DNA of 29,910 nt from JARRJS01 sp037388885 (GCA_037388885.1 JARRJS010000083.1:1-29910); one strand, 5' to 3'. Counted from the first letter of the stretch, positions 15,435-25,296 are shown. Program-made: numbers and translations. Notes: a model not told the origin generated them from the sequence alone.

Positions 15435-17090
15435 TTATCCTTCGTCCGGGAACTGGTACGTGCTCTTCGGAGCCGCGCCATCGCCGCCCGGCGACCCGAA
15501 GGTGTAGCAGGGCAGCAGATCCATCAGCTGCAGCTGCTGGCACGGGACCGGGAACTCGAGCTGCGTACCTTCGAAGAGGTCGCCCCAGCCACGGTCATCG
15601 AAGTACCACGGCGCGTCGTAGAGACCCGTCATGCGGGAGTTCATGCGCCGCTCCCACTTGAGCATCTCCCACAGATCGCCGCAGGACCCGTCCGGCAGCT
15701 TCGGCACGCAACTGCTGTTGGTGCCTGATGCGTCCGTCGCGTTCAGGCCCGCGTCCGTACGCGTCACGTTGATGATGTCCGCCGCCTGCGACAGGTTGCC
15801 GAGGTAATACTCCCCCTCGGCCTTCAACAGCTGCTGCGCAGATGCCCGGATCTCGGCGTGGTGGAAGTCGACCCAGTACGTGTAGGGCTCGTACTCCGAT
15901 GCCCAGTAGTAGGACCAACGCCACTGCTGGCGTTCCGGGTGCGCCCAGACCTGGTCGATGTTCCAGTCGTCGGCCGCCGTATCCGGGTTCGGGATCCGGA
16001 ACTTCGTGCCGGGGTTGACCTCCTGGGAATCGACCGTGGTCCCCTGCGGGAAGCGCAGGTCGGGCGTCTCGATCACAATGTTCTGACCATTGATGATCGC
16101 GGCCTTGCTAGCCAGCGGCGTATTGAGCCAGGTCTGGTAGTTACCGCTCTGGTCGGCCATGCCGGCGATGTAGTACGGCATCATCTGCCAGCCGGGATAC
16201 GTCCCGTAGTCAACGACTGCGTTGTACCAACCGTTGTGCGGATCCTCGTCCAGGACCCAGTCCTCGGTCACGCCGTTGTTGATCTCGCTGATGATGGCGT
16301 TCCAGTCGAGACCCTGGCGCTCCGACGGCGTGCGGGCGACCGCAGCCATGTAGCGCGCCTTCATGCTGTGGATGACCTTCACGAAGGTGGTGTCGTCGAT
16401 ATCGGCGTCCGCCGACACCCAGCCCGACGGGATCGAGAAGCTGGGCCCCGCTGTCGCCAGGTTGAGAGCTTCGTTGAAGTAGCTCATCGCCGTATCCATC
16501 AACGTGGTATACGGCACCGGCGTCTGTGGCTGGGGCGCGCCCGAGGCGTCCACCAGCTGGGTCGTCTCGTCCAGGACAACGCCCTGGTCGTACAGGACGG
16601 CTACGCTGGCCGTTGCCATGCCCTGCACGAACTTCGCAAACGCTTTCACCGCCTGCGTGGACTCGCTGCCCAGCGTGGACGCAATGTCCGGGTTGTCCTG
16701 CATCGTCGACAACCCGTTCGCGACCGCCGACAACGCACGGTAGTTGTAGGTCCACGGCCACGAGAAGTTGCCGTAGAACTGGTCCGCCACGTCGTTGACG
16801 ACTGCTGGCCGCGGGATCCAGGAGTAGAACACCATGCCGGCGTTCGCCCAGGGCGCGACATGCTGGAAGGACTGATTGCTCAGAAACAGCCCGGGACCAC
16901 TGTAGCTGTACTCTCCGTCGAACCACGAGTTAAACGCACCGGAGATCAACGACTGCACGTCACCCGCCGTCTTGAGGGCACGGGACGCGTCCGGCGCGTT
17001 CGGGTTCGTCACGTTCAGGTCGGCGCAGCCGGCTGCTCCAATGAGCAGCGCTAACGCGCCGGCGATCAAGAATTTTCCTTTATTCCTCAT
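15435..17090 (-). CDS. SusD/RagB-family outer-membrane lipoprotein
   Basis: 551 aa. It is the surface-exposed substrate-binding partner of the SusC-like receptor encoded 14 nt upstream. The signal peptide ends at Cys22 (LIGAAGC). It continues with a SusD-type N-terminus (ADLNVTNPNAPDASRAL, then a Tyr/Trp-rich helical (TPR) domain). Conserved elements include the SxFN(S)W region, YNYRALSAVANGL, YFNEALNLA, and a helix after AEIRASAQQLLKAEGEYYLGNLSQAADIINVTR that matches the SusD C-terminal part (ExL...A...N..R). Trp and Tyr residues are frequent. The substrate cannot be read from the sequence. GGAGG eight bases before the ATG supports the start at 17090; an in-frame ORF to 17135 overlaps susC. 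Confidence 0.93.
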   Translation of the reverse strand: MRNKGKFLIAGALALLIGAAGCADLNVTNPNAPDASRALKTAGDVQSLISGAFNSWFDGEYSYSGPGLFLSNQSFQHVAPWANAGMVFYSWIPRPAVVNDVADQFYGNFSWPWTYNYRALSAVANGLSTMQDNPDIASTLGSESTQAVKAFAKFVQGMATASVAVLYDQGVVLDETTQLVDASGAPQPQTPVPYTTLMDTAMSYFNEALNLATAGPSFSIPSGWVSADADIDDTTFVKVIHSMKARYMAAVARTPSERQGLDWNAIISEINNGVTEDWVLDEDPHNGWYNAVVDYGTYPGWQMMPYYIAGMADQSGNYQTWLNTPLASKAAIINGQNIVIETPDLRFPQGTTVDSQEVNPGTKFRIPNPDTAADDWNIDQVWAHPERQQWRWSYYWASEYEPYTYWVDFHHAEIRASAQQLLKAEGEYYLGNLSQAADIINVTRTDAGLNATDASGTNSSCVPKLPDGSCGDLWEMLKWERRMNSRMTGLYDAPWYFDDRGWGDLFEGTQLEFPVPCQQLQLMDLLPCYTFGSPGGDGAAPKSTYQFPDEG

Positions 17091-17104
17091 GTGTCCGGCC
17101 TCCA

Positions 17105-20100
17105 TTAGAAGTTCAGCTCGATGGCGGCGGTCCACGTCCGGAAGTTCGGGTACTGGTACCCTGCCACACGGGCCAAGGCGGCCGAACCGGTGTCACCACC
17201 GGTCTTCCCGACCTCGGGGTCGAAACCGCGATACTTCGTCCAGGTGAACAGATTGTTGCCGGTCAACGTGAAACCGATGCTGCTGAACCGGTTGAGGCCC
17301 GGAATGCCACTGAGCTGCTCCGGCGTGAGCCGGTAGGACAGCGACACCTCACGCAGCTTGACGAAGCTGCCGTCCTCGACAAACACGTTGCTCGGCTGGA
17401 GGCCGCTCACGCTATACAGCGCGTTGACGTATCCGAGAGGCTTCGGACCGTTGATATTCGGCGTTGCGTTCGCCCCGGGCAGGCTGCTCTGGTCGAACAG
17501 GCCCGCCCAGCCCTTGAACACGCCCCACTGCAACGGCTGGTTGTACACATCGAAGCCCTGCACCGCATCCAGCAGGCCGTACAGCGTCAGGTTCTTCCAC
17601 GTGAGCGTGGAGGAGAGGCCTGCCGTGTAGTCCGGCATGGTGTGACCCACCGGGCAGAACAGCGTGCGCTCGCCCGTGGACCGGTCGGTGCACTCACCGG
17701 CGAACGGCGTGCCCCACATGACCGGGCTGCCGCGAATCGTGAGGCCCTCGGAGCTGGACGACGTGCCCCAGGTGTTGTCGGGGTTGCTGCCGGTCCAGAC
17801 GAGCCAGCCGTCGTTGTTGACCTTGAAGCCGTCGCAGCTGACGCCCTGCGGCAGGTCCGCGCAGCTCGTGGCGTAATGCACGCCGTAGAACGTCCCCATC
17901 GTTTCGCCTTCGCGGGCATAGAAGACGGTGCCCAGCCCCTGACCGTCCACGCCGTACTGGAAGGCGGGCTCCGTCAGCTTGGTGATGGTGGACTTGGTCT
18001 TCGAGAAGATCAGCCGGGCGGACCAGCGCATGTTGCGCGACTGGTACAGACGCCCGTCGATGCTGGCTTCGTAGGTGTTGCTGGACAGCGTGCCGGCGTT
18101 CCGCCACTGGTGGCCATAGCCACTGTACGCGGGCAGCGGCACGTCCAGGATCTGGTCCTTGGTGACCGTGTTCGAGTACGTCAGCGTGGTGCCCAGCTTG
18201 CCGCCGAAGAATGACGCGTCCACGCCGGCTTCCTGCTCCGTGGACAGCTCGGGCCTCAGGTTCTTGTTCCCCAGGTTGACGGGGGAAATGCGGCCATTGG
18301 AAACCGAGTACGTCTCGTACTGTGCCTCGAAGCGAGGCCGGCCACCGGCCGTGCCCAGCGAGTAGCGCAGCTTCAGCTGGTCGATGCCCGGCACATGGAA
18401 CCAGGGCTCCTGGGCCATCCGCCACGCACCGCCGATCCGGTAGTACCACTGCCGGCGCTGATCGGCGCCGAACAGCGAGCTGCCGTCGTTCCGGACCAAC
18501 GCGTCGATCACGTACCTGTCCATGAGGTCGAAGTTCGTGATCACGAAGTACCCGTCGGAACGGATCGTCTGGTCCTGCGACCAGGCCTGGATGCTGCTCT
18601 GGTCCAGGTTCGCCAGCGTCGGCACGTCGGCCACGGCGAACGTGGGACCATAGGTCTGGACCCTGTTGACCACGTCGCTCTCGTACAGGTACCGCAGCAT
18701 CGTCCGGTTGTGGATGTTATCCGTCAGCTGGAAGTTCATCGTCGCCGTGATGCTGGCGTTCAACGCCTCGTGGACGTTCTCGTCCTTCTCCAGATGCCCG
18801 TTGTTGAGGTTCTGGTTCGGCGTCGGCGTCGCGTACCCCTTCGGATACAGGTCGTTGACGCTCGAGTTCAGGCGATCGAAGCTGGCGTTGGCGTCGAAGT
18901 CGACCCAGCTCAGCGGAGAGAAGCGCACGTCGGCGCTGCCGAGGAAGCGGCCGCGCCCCTCGGTGTAGTCCCGATTCTTGATCTCATAGATCGGGTTCGG
19001 GCTCTCCGTGTTCGACGGATCCGGCACGAGCACCACGTGCGACGGATCCGTGGGATCCGGCGCCAGCAGATTCACACCCGCGGGCATCCGCGTCAGGTTG
19101 AACATCGGGTTGCCCTGCGTCTCCGGGAACTGGTTCTGCGTCGACCGGCTGTAGAACGCGCTAGCCTGCACCTGCAGGTTCTCAAGCACCGTCTGGTCGA
19201 GATTGACCCGGAAATTGGTGCGGTTGAAGCCCTTCATGAACCGCATCACGCCCTGGTCCTGCAGGTTGCTGATGGAGACGTGATAGTTCGTGGCACCCGA
19301 CCGGCCCTCGGCCGCGAAGTAATTCTGCATGTAGAGGCCGGACGTGAAGAAGCGCTTCACCTGGTTGTACGTCTTGCCGGGCCACTTCACTGCCTGGTAG
19401 GTGTTCCACTGGCTCGGGAGCGTATCTCCATTGGCGACCCGTCCGGGAATGTTACCGTTCGCCAGCTGGCCTGCCAGCGCCGGCTGCGAGCCGCAGCTGA
19501 GCCAATCGCACGTAGTGCCATCTTTCTCCAGGAACTGCCCACCTGACATGGCGTACGGGGTATATTCGCTGAGCAGCGCGCTCGGATACGACGCGAGGCC
19601 GGACTGGCCGTACTCGCTCCGGATCGTGTAGCGCACCTGGTCACCCTGGAGCGACGAGCCGGTCTTGGTCGTGATCTGGATCACGCCCGCGGCCGCGCGC
19701 GAGCCGTACAGTGAAGCGGCTGCCGCACCCTTCACGATCTCGATGCTCTTGATGTCCAGCGCGTCCAGATCCACCAGGCCGCTCTGCAGGATCACGCCGT
19801 CCACGATGTAGAGCGGGTCCTGCGAACGCCCGGCGGCGTCGATGCTCGTAGGGCCACGAAGCAGGATCGACGGGTTGGAGCCCGGCCGGCCACTGCCCGA
19901 CACCACCTGCACACCAGCGACCTTACCCTGGATTGCCGTGGCCGGGTTCACCGTGGGCACCGGCAGCTGGCTCGAGTTGATCTGGTCGACGTCGAACGGC
20001 ACCTTGCTCTTTTGCGTGGCGCCCGCCGTCCCCGTGACGACGATCTGCTGCAATGCGATCGCCTCCGGTTTCAGCTCGATGTTCATCGTCGCCGTGTGAT

Positions 20101-20389
20101 CCGGCACCACGTTCACCTGAACCGTCGTGGTGGCGTAACCGATAAACTCGACCCGGAGCGTCCGGCGCCCTCCCGGCACGTTCAGCAGCATGTACCGGCC
20201 GGTCTCCTGGCTCAGCGTGCCGATCGACGTCCCGATTACGGAGATCTGCGCACCCTGGAGTGCTTGACCGTTCTGCGAATTGGTGACGGTCCCCGTAATC
20301 GTTCCCGTCTGAGCCGCCGCCGCCCCGGCCGTTAGAAGCCAGGCGACGCCGATGCCCAAACATGCAACGGCTAACTTGCGAGGAATCAC
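17105..20389 (-). CDS. SusC/RagA-family TonB-dependent outer-membrane receptor
   Basis: 1094 aa. The signal peptide (LGIGVAWLLTAGAAAAQ) is followed by a carboxypeptidase-regulatory beta-sandwich (GTVTNSQNGQALQGAQISVIGT ... GGRRTLRVEFIGY, about 30-110), a TonB box near QIVVTG (115-120), a plug with QGKVAGVQV, LYIVDGV and the SusC hallmark VKGAAAASLYGSRAAAGVI (219-237), and then a 22-strand barrel ending in a terminal Phe (AIELNF). It pairs with SusD to import oligomeric nutrients across the outer membrane using TonB energy. A GTG start at 20389 is favoured: AAGGAGG lies 5 nt upstream and the signal peptide begins there. An in-frame ORF extends to 20599 within the leader. An upstream promoter lies at 20780-20808. 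Confidence 0.95.
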   Translation of the reverse strand: MIPRKLAVACLGIGVAWLLTAGAAAAQTGTITGTVTNSQNGQALQGAQISVIGTSIGTLSQETGRYMLLNVPGGRRTLRVEFIGYATTTVQVNVVPDHTATMNIELKPEAIALQQIVVTGTAGATQKSKVPFDVDQINSSQLPVPTVNPATAIQGKVAGVQVVSGSGRPGSNPSILLRGPTSIDAAGRSQDPLYIVDGVILQSGLVDLDALDIKSIEIVKGAAAASLYGSRAAAGVIQITTKTGSSLQGDQVRYTIRSEYGQSGLASYPSALLSEYTPYAMSGGQFLEKDGTTCDWLSCGSQPALAGQLANGNIPGRVANGDTLPSQWNTYQAVKWPGKTYNQVKRFFTSGLYMQNYFAAEGRSGATNYHVSISNLQDQGVMRFMKGFNRTNFRVNLDQTVLENLQVQASAFYSRSTQNQFPETQGNPMFNLTRMPAGVNLLAPDPTDPSHVVLVPDPSNTESPNPIYEIKNRDYTEGRGRFLGSADVRFSPLSWVDFDANASFDRLNSSVNDLYPKGYATPTPNQNLNNGHLEKDENVHEALNASITATMNFQLTDNIHNRTMLRYLYESDVVNRVQTYGPTFAVADVPTLANLDQSSIQAWSQDQTIRSDGYFVITNFDLMDRYVIDALVRNDGSSLFGADQRRQWYYRIGGAWRMAQEPWFHVPGIDQLKLRYSLGTAGGRPRFEAQYETYSVSNGRISPVNLGNKNLRPELSTEQEAGVDASFFGGKLGTTLTYSNTVTKDQILDVPLPAYSGYGHQWRNAGTLSSNTYEASIDGRLYQSRNMRWSARLIFSKTKSTITKLTEPAFQYGVDGQGLGTVFYAREGETMGTFYGVHYATSCADLPQGVSCDGFKVNNDGWLVWTGSNPDNTWGTSSSSEGLTIRGSPVMWGTPFAGECTDRSTGERTLFCPVGHTMPDYTAGLSSTLTWKNLTLYGLLDAVQGFDVYNQPLQWGVFKGWAGLFDQSSLPGANATPNINGPKPLGYVNALYSVSGLQPSNVFVEDGSFVKLREVSLSYRLTPEQLSGIPGLNRFSSIGFTLTGNNLFTWTKYRGFDPEVGKTGGDTGSAALARVAGYQYPNFRTWTAAIELNF

Positions 20390-20773
20390 AGCGTCCTCCT
20401 TGAGAGGTATGTGACGACGCCATTCGGTGTTCTCCGAATGCGTCTTCAACTGAGCTCCTTCTCTTTCCTCGAAAGAAGGAGCGACTTTGGTGGGCGACTC
20501 AGTCGCTGCCGCCCGCCGCGAGTCCTTCCGCGCGAGGCCTCCTTTCAAGTGAGGTGAACCGGATTTTATGGGAAACATATGGGGATATAGCGGCTCCACT
20601 GCATGCGGAACCGCCCATCCAGGCGGGTTTCAGCAGACACGATGCTGGACACAGGGAGGCGCGCAGCCTCCCGGCTGTTTGAAAAAGATGTGGCACGGTG
20701 AACCGTCCCGGTCCTTGACCGGACGCATCTGTCGTTCCGGCTGTCCTAGCCGGTTCCTGTAACGATGGATGAT
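20390..20773 (-). promoter_or_regulatory. Long, hairpin-rich 5' leader of susC
   Basis: About 384 nt lie between the predicted transcript start and the GTG. On the minus strand it contains six perfect or near-perfect hairpins: 20708-20722 (CCGGTC stem), 20695-20706 (ACGGT stem, then a TTTTT about 10 nt later), 20654-20672 (GGGAGGC stem, 7 bp), 20587-20640 region (weak CCGCC stem), 20454-20482 (GCTCCTTCT stem, 9 bp) and 20421-20440 (CATTCGG stem, 7 bp). No conserved riboswitch is recognised. An ORF of 92 codons (20499-20777) crosses it but has no ribosome binding site. The leader may control susCD expression. This region is otherwise without genes. Confidence 0.5.
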
Positions 20774-20779
20774 GCATTT

Positions 20780-20808
20780 GGTATAAACGGATGCAGCGGA
20801 GATGTCAA
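20780..20808 (-). promoter_or_regulatory. Sigma70-like promoter of the susCD operon
   Basis: On the minus strand a perfect TTGACA (20808-20803) is followed by a 17-bp spacer and TATACC (20785-20780). Transcription would start near 20773. It lies in the gap after the amino-sugar kinase; the 145 nt between 20809 and the kinase stop hold nothing I can support. Confidence 0.65.
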
Positions 20809-20953
20809 GGCGCCGTGACAAATCGTATGCGCAACGGCCGTATGTGGCGGGCCAAAGCGCGTCAGGACAATGCATTCCGGCCAGCGGCCCTGGTAAACAT
20901 CTGGCGGGGGCCATCGCTGCACGATTTTCGAAACGTTTGTATTACGATGCAGG

Positions 20954-21862
20954 TCAGAGGGCGGCCGCCAGGCCGAGCGCGCCGCGAGCAGCGTCCACGA
21001 CGGCGTCCCGGGGCAGAACCGGGATGGCTTCATCGTGGAGGCGCTGCAGCAGCCGTCGCCGCAAATCGGAATCCGGCGCCAGGGCGCCGCCGGCGACGGC
21101 GAGTGGGGGTCTGACGCCCTGCCCTCCCGCGCTCGGCAGCAGGGCGCGCACGTGGTCGAGGAGCTGGTCCGCCGCATCGTCCAGGATGGCGGAAGCGACG
21201 GGATCCGTGGACGCGTCGGATACGAGACGTGCGAGGGCCGCGATGTCTGCCTTCGCCGCCCGGTCGACCCAGGCGACCAGGCTTTCCGGCGCGGCGCAGC
21301 CGGTATGACGCAGAACGGCTTCGGTGAGCCGGGTGGCGGGTCCGCGGCCGTCGTGGGCGCGGGCGACAGCCTGGAGCGCGGCCCGACCGATGGCAAACGC
21401 CGAGCCTTCATCGCCCATGACGGCGCCCCAGCCGCCGGCGCGTGCGGTGCGGCCGGCTCGGCTGGCGAGGGCGATGGAGCCTGTGCCGGCCAGCAGGAGG
21501 ATGCCGTCGTCGTCGTGGAACGCGTCGTACAGGGCGGCTTGGGCGTCGGCCACGACGCGTACGTGAGCAGCGATGCGCTCCGCGCGCAGCGCCGTTTCCA
21601 GGACCTCGCGTTCCTCGGGGCGTCCGGCGCCCGCCAGGGCACAGCACAGGGCGTGGGCCGGCGGCTGGCACCCGGCCTGACGCAGGGCGTCGCGCACGTG
21701 TTCCGCCAGCGCGCCGACGCCGGCCCCCGGCCGTGCGGGTCGGACGAGGCTGCCGGAGCTGTCCAGGCGTGTCAGGCGCCGGCCGCCCCGGCTCTGGACG
21801 AGCACACGTGTGTGGGTGGCGCCGCCATCGACGCCGACGAGTACGTCGTCAGCCGACGCCAT
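20954..21862 (-). CDS. BadF/BadG-family amino-sugar kinase (GlcNAc/MurNAc kinase-like)
   Basis: 302 aa from the ATG at 21862. An ASKHA-fold sugar kinase: the first phosphate motif is VGVDGGATHTRV (12-18), the second AGTGS at 125-129, with GGWGAVMGDEGSAFAIGR (143-160), the hallmark of the BcrAD/BadFG group that includes human NAGK and clostridial MurK. A third motif, VAGGALA, lies near the C-terminus. Predicted to phosphorylate an amino sugar at O-6. It overlaps the transporter gene by 14 nt and ends the transporter-kinase unit, so it probably acts on the imported sugar. Substrate choice (GlcNAc, MurNAc or GlcN) cannot be read here. Confidence 0.9.
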   Translation of the reverse strand: MASADDVLVGVDGGATHTRVLVQSRGGRRLTRLDSSGSLVRPARPGAGVGALAEHVRDALRQAGCQPPAHALCCALAGAGRPEEREVLETALRAERIAAHVRVVADAQAALYDAFHDDDGILLLAGTGSIALASRAGRTARAGGWGAVMGDEGSAFAIGRAALQAVARAHDGRGPATRLTEAVLRHTGCAAPESLVAWVDRAAKADIAALARLVSDASTDPVASAILDDAADQLLDHVRALLPSAGGQGVRPPLAVAGGALAPDSDLRRRLLQRLHDEAIPVLPRDAVVDAARGALGLAAAL

Positions 21863-23339
21863 GGTCGTTCCGGGCGGTCGCGGCCGTGCGTCGCCCGTGG
21901 GCGGCATGGCTGAGGAGGCCGACGGCGACGGTGATGGCGGAGCCGATGAGAGCGAACCAGAGCGTGTCTACGCGCTTGGGGATGACCCCGAACTCCTGGA
22001 CCGCCCAGAGCCCGGTCATGAGAACGATGGTCACGGCGATGCCGGTGATGGCATCCCGCTGGTCGGGGCTCCGGAACAGGGTGCCGAGCAGGAATCCACC
22101 CAGCAGTCCGCCGTAGGTGAAGGACGCGATCTGCAGCGCGATGACCACGATGGGCGTTCCCGCCGCGACCGCCTGAAAGAGGATGGCGCCGCTGATGAGG
22201 ATGGCGGCCCACAGGAGCGTGAATGCGCGACCGGCACGCAGCAGGTGTTTTTCGTCACCGACGCGCCGGGCCAGGGGTGCGTAGAGGTCGTGGGTGGTGG
22301 CGGACGCCAGCGAATTGAGGGAGCCGGCGACGGTAGACATGGCCGCTGCCAGGATGGCCGCGACGATGAGGCCGGACAACCCGGACGGGAGCTGGTTGAC
22401 GATGAAGGTGGGAAAGACCTCGTCGACCGGGTCGAACGTGCGCCCGTGGTAGAACACGAACAGGCCCGCGCCCACAAACAGGAACAGCGCGAACTGCCCG
22501 ATGACCAGCAGCGCGCTGGTGACGACGGCCTTGCGAGCGTCGCCCAGCGAAGGCGCGGCGAGCAGGCGCTGCACGATGAGGTGGTCCACGCCGTGGGAGG
22601 CCATGGACAGGAACGCACCGCCCACGAGGCCGGTCAGCAGCCAGCTGGCCGAGGCGAAGCCGCCGCCGGGGTGGAAGACCTTGAGCTTGCCCGCGTGCCC
22701 TGCGACAGCCAGGATCCCCGCCCAGCCGCCGGGCACGAGCCGCACCAGGATGAACAACGCCGCCACCCCACCCACCAGGTACAGCACGAACTGGACGACG
22801 TCCACCCAGACCACGGCGCGCAGCCCGCCGAAGTACGTGTACACGAGCGTGAACAGGCCGATGATCAGGATGGTCTCCCAGTAAGGCCACCCGGTGATCA
22901 ACGCCAGCGGAATGGCGGCGGCGAACACGCGCACGCTGTCCGCGAGGGCGCGGGTGACCATGAAGATGGACGATGTGAACCTGCGTGTGGCAGAGCCGAA
23001 CCGTTGATCCAGCAGGGCGTAGGCCGTGCTCAGCTCGCCGCGGAAGTAGCCCGGCAGCAGTACGGCCGCGACACCGATGCGTCCGAACAGGTAGCCGATG
23101 GCCAGCTGGAGGATCCAGAAGTCGCTGGAGTAGGCGGTGGCCGGGATACTGATGAAGGTGAGCGCGCTGGTCTCCGTGGCGACCACGGAGAAGCAGATGG
23201 CCCACCACGGGATGGCGCGGCCGGCGAGGAAGTATTCGTGGACGCCCTTCTGTCGCCGTCCGAACCACGTGCCGAACGCGGTGATGCCCACGATGTAGGC
23301 CACCAGGACGACGGCGTCCAGCAGCGTGAAATGGTGCAT
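21849..23339 (-). CDS. Sodium/solute symporter (SSS family)
   Basis: 496 aa with about 13 hydrophobic segments. The N-terminus MHHFTLLDAVVLVAYIVGITAFG continues with RQKGVHEYFLAGRAIPWW and ATETSALTFISIPATAY, typical of the SLC5/SSS fold (sodium site). It has an A-R-A-D-S-V-R-V-F-A segment, FTLVYTYFGGLRAVVWVDVVQ, and SMASHGVDHLIVQRLL. Prediction: sodium-coupled import of a sugar or sugar acid across the inner membrane. It starts directly after the deaminase-deacetylase stop (TGA then ATG), so the two are coupled, and it overlaps the kinase. Location in the locus suggests GlcNAc, MurNAc or anhydro-MurNAc as substrate. Confidence 0.93.
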   Translation of the reverse strand: MHHFTLLDAVVLVAYIVGITAFGTWFGRRQKGVHEYFLAGRAIPWWAICFSVVATETSALTFISIPATAYSSDFWILQLAIGYLFGRIGVAAVLLPGYFRGELSTAYALLDQRFGSATRRFTSSIFMVTRALADSVRVFAAAIPLALITGWPYWETILIIGLFTLVYTYFGGLRAVVWVDVVQFVLYLVGGVAALFILVRLVPGGWAGILAVAGHAGKLKVFHPGGGFASASWLLTGLVGGAFLSMASHGVDHLIVQRLLAAPSLGDARKAVVTSALLVIGQFALFLFVGAGLFVFYHGRTFDPVDEVFPTFIVNQLPSGLSGLIVAAILAAAMSTVAGSLNSLASATTHDLYAPLARRVGDEKHLLRAGRAFTLLWAAILISGAILFQAVAAGTPIVVIALQIASFTYGGLLGGFLLGTLFRSPDQRDAITGIAVTIVLMTGLWAVQEFGVIPKRVDTLWFALIGSAITVAVGLLSHAAHGRRTAATARNDHGVG

Positions 23340-25296
23340 TCAGCCGTTCTCCGACAGCGACTCGCTCAGCCGTAGGGGCGGCTCGCTCGGCTCCGCAAGG
23401 GCGCTGGTGGGGATGGTAGGATGCTCGAGGGGCTGACCCGCCTTGCGCACCACGTAGGCTTCCATGGCGTAGTAGGCGGGCAAGCCGAGCTCGTCCAGCA
23501 CGCGGGCGGTCGTGCGGTTGCGCTCTTCCACCCGCTGCCAGAACTCGCGCTCGTCCAGGCCGGGGAACGGGGCCTTGTCCTTCTGACTCTGGTGCTTGAA
23601 GATGGCGAACACCTTCTGGCGCAGCTCCTGCTTGGACAGCGGCACCAGCACGTCCGCCTCCGCGATGGGCCATTCCTGCCACGCCCCGCGGTAGTACCAG
23701 ACCTCGGGCGGCTCGCCGGAATACCTCTCCAGCGCGGCCTCGATGGCCTCCTTGCACATGCGGTGCGTGCCGTGCGGGTCCGTGAGGTCGCCAGCCACCA
23801 GCAGCATCTCCGGCCGCTGATCTTCCAGCAGCTCGAGCACGATGCGGATGTCCAGTTCGCCGATGGGCTCCTTGCGCACCTTGCCCGTCTGGTAGAACGG
23901 CATGTTCAGGAAGCGAGCCTGGTTCCGGGCCATGCCGAACGTGGCAATGCCGGAGACGGCCTCCGTCTCCCGGATCCGGCGCTTGATCTTGAGGACGGCA
24001 TCCGAGTCCACCTGGCCCGGCCGCTTCGTCGCCAGGAACGATTCCACCTCATCGATCAGGCGTGCGATGCCGGCGCTGCCCAGGTCGAAGTCCTCGCTCG
24101 CCCGCCGTATGAAATCCAGGTAGCGGCGCACCTCGTGGTCGAACACGGCGATGTTGCCGGACGTCTGGTACGCGACGACGACGTGGTTGCCGTTATGCTG
24201 GAGCTTGTTCAAGATGCCGCCGGCGGAGATGACGTCGTCGTCGGGATGCGGCGAGAACACGACGATGCGCTTGCCCGACGGCAGCTTGCTGCGTCCCCGG
24301 ATCTTCGAGATCAGGGCGTTGAACACCTCGCCGTTCAACGGACCGGCCGAGCCGTAGCGGGCCAGGAGCGAGGCCAGGTGGTGCTCCCGGTAATCCAGGT
24401 CGTCCAGCTTCAGGAGCGAGCGGCCCACGACGCCGCTGAGCCAGATGAGCGCCCGGATCTCCAGGTCGCGCGTCCACTCCACCTCGCCCAACGTCCACGG
24501 CGTCTTGATCCGGGTCAGCTCCGCCGCCGCGGCCGCGTCCAGGTAGATCGTGGCATCGGGATGCTGCTGGAGGTACGTCGCCGCCACGTCCGGCGTGCGC
24601 TCGCCCTCCACGGCCCGGTGCACGATGGCCGCCTTGTGCTCGCCCGTGGCGATCAACGCGACCTCTCGTGCATCCAGGATCGTGGCCACGCCCATGGTGA
24701 TGGCCTCCATGGGCACGTTCTCCTCGCCGAAGAAGTCGGCCGCGGCGGTGCGCCGGGTGATGGTGTCCAGCGCCNNNNNNNNNNNNNNNNNNNNNNNNNN
24801 NNNNNNNGCGCGAATCCACCCCCGAGCCCGGCTCGTTGAAGCCGATGTGCCCCGTCTGACCGATGCCCAGGATCTGGAAGTCGATGCCGCCCGTGTCGCG
24901 GATCTTCTGCTCGTATTCCGTGCAATGCCGTCTCACACGGGCCCGCGGCACATCGCCCTGCGGTATGTGCACCTGCTCGGCCGGGATGTCCACGTGATCG
25001 AAGAAGTTCTCCCACATGTAGCGGTGGTAGCTGTGGATGCTGTCCGGCTCCATGGGGTAGTACTCGTCCAGGTTGAACGTCACCACGTTGGTGAAACTCA
25101 GCCCCTCCTCGTGGCGACGGATCAGATCCCGGTAGATGCCAATGGGCGTGGAGCCCGTGGCGAGCCCCAGGACGGCCCGCTCGCCCGCCTCCTGCTTCCG
25201 CCGGATCAGCGCTTCGATCCGGTCGGCGATGAGGCGGGCGATCTCGTCGTGCTCTTCGGCGATGACGACCGGTACGCGCTCTCTCGGTTGCGGCAT
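23340..25296 (-). CDS. Glucosamine-6-phosphate deaminase fused to a PIG-L/LmbE deacetylase domain (interrupted by an N gap)
   Basis: The N-terminal part is NagB: LATGSTPIGIY (about 46-56), FNLDEYYPM with the catalytic Asp77, and ILGIGQTGHIGFNEPGSG with His150 and Glu155. After the 33-N run, in another frame, NagB continues with DFFGEENVPMEAITMG and HKAAIVHRAVEG. The C-terminal half is a PIG-L deacetylase with the zinc motif FSPHPDDDVISAGG and a second metal site DPHGTHRMC. If the missing segment is the usual TRLV-type stretch, only 11 real bases are lost. That restores the frame and gives 644 aa, which matches known NagB-PIG-L fusions. Predicted to convert GlcNAc-6-P to fructose-6-P (deacetylation, then deamination). 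GGAGG lies before the ATG at 25296. Confidence 0.88.
24775..24807. other. Assembly gap (33 N)
   Basis: 33 undefined bases inside the NagB domain. Reading frames on the two sides differ, so the true gap must be 2 modulo 3 in length. Family alignment predicts 11 bases. The scaffold gap is therefore probably overestimated and not biological. Confidence 0.95.

Noticed and set aside
20499..20777. A 92-codon ORF in the susC leader
   Set aside because: It has no ribosome binding site or domain. A regulatory leader is a better explanation, although a leader peptide is not excluded.
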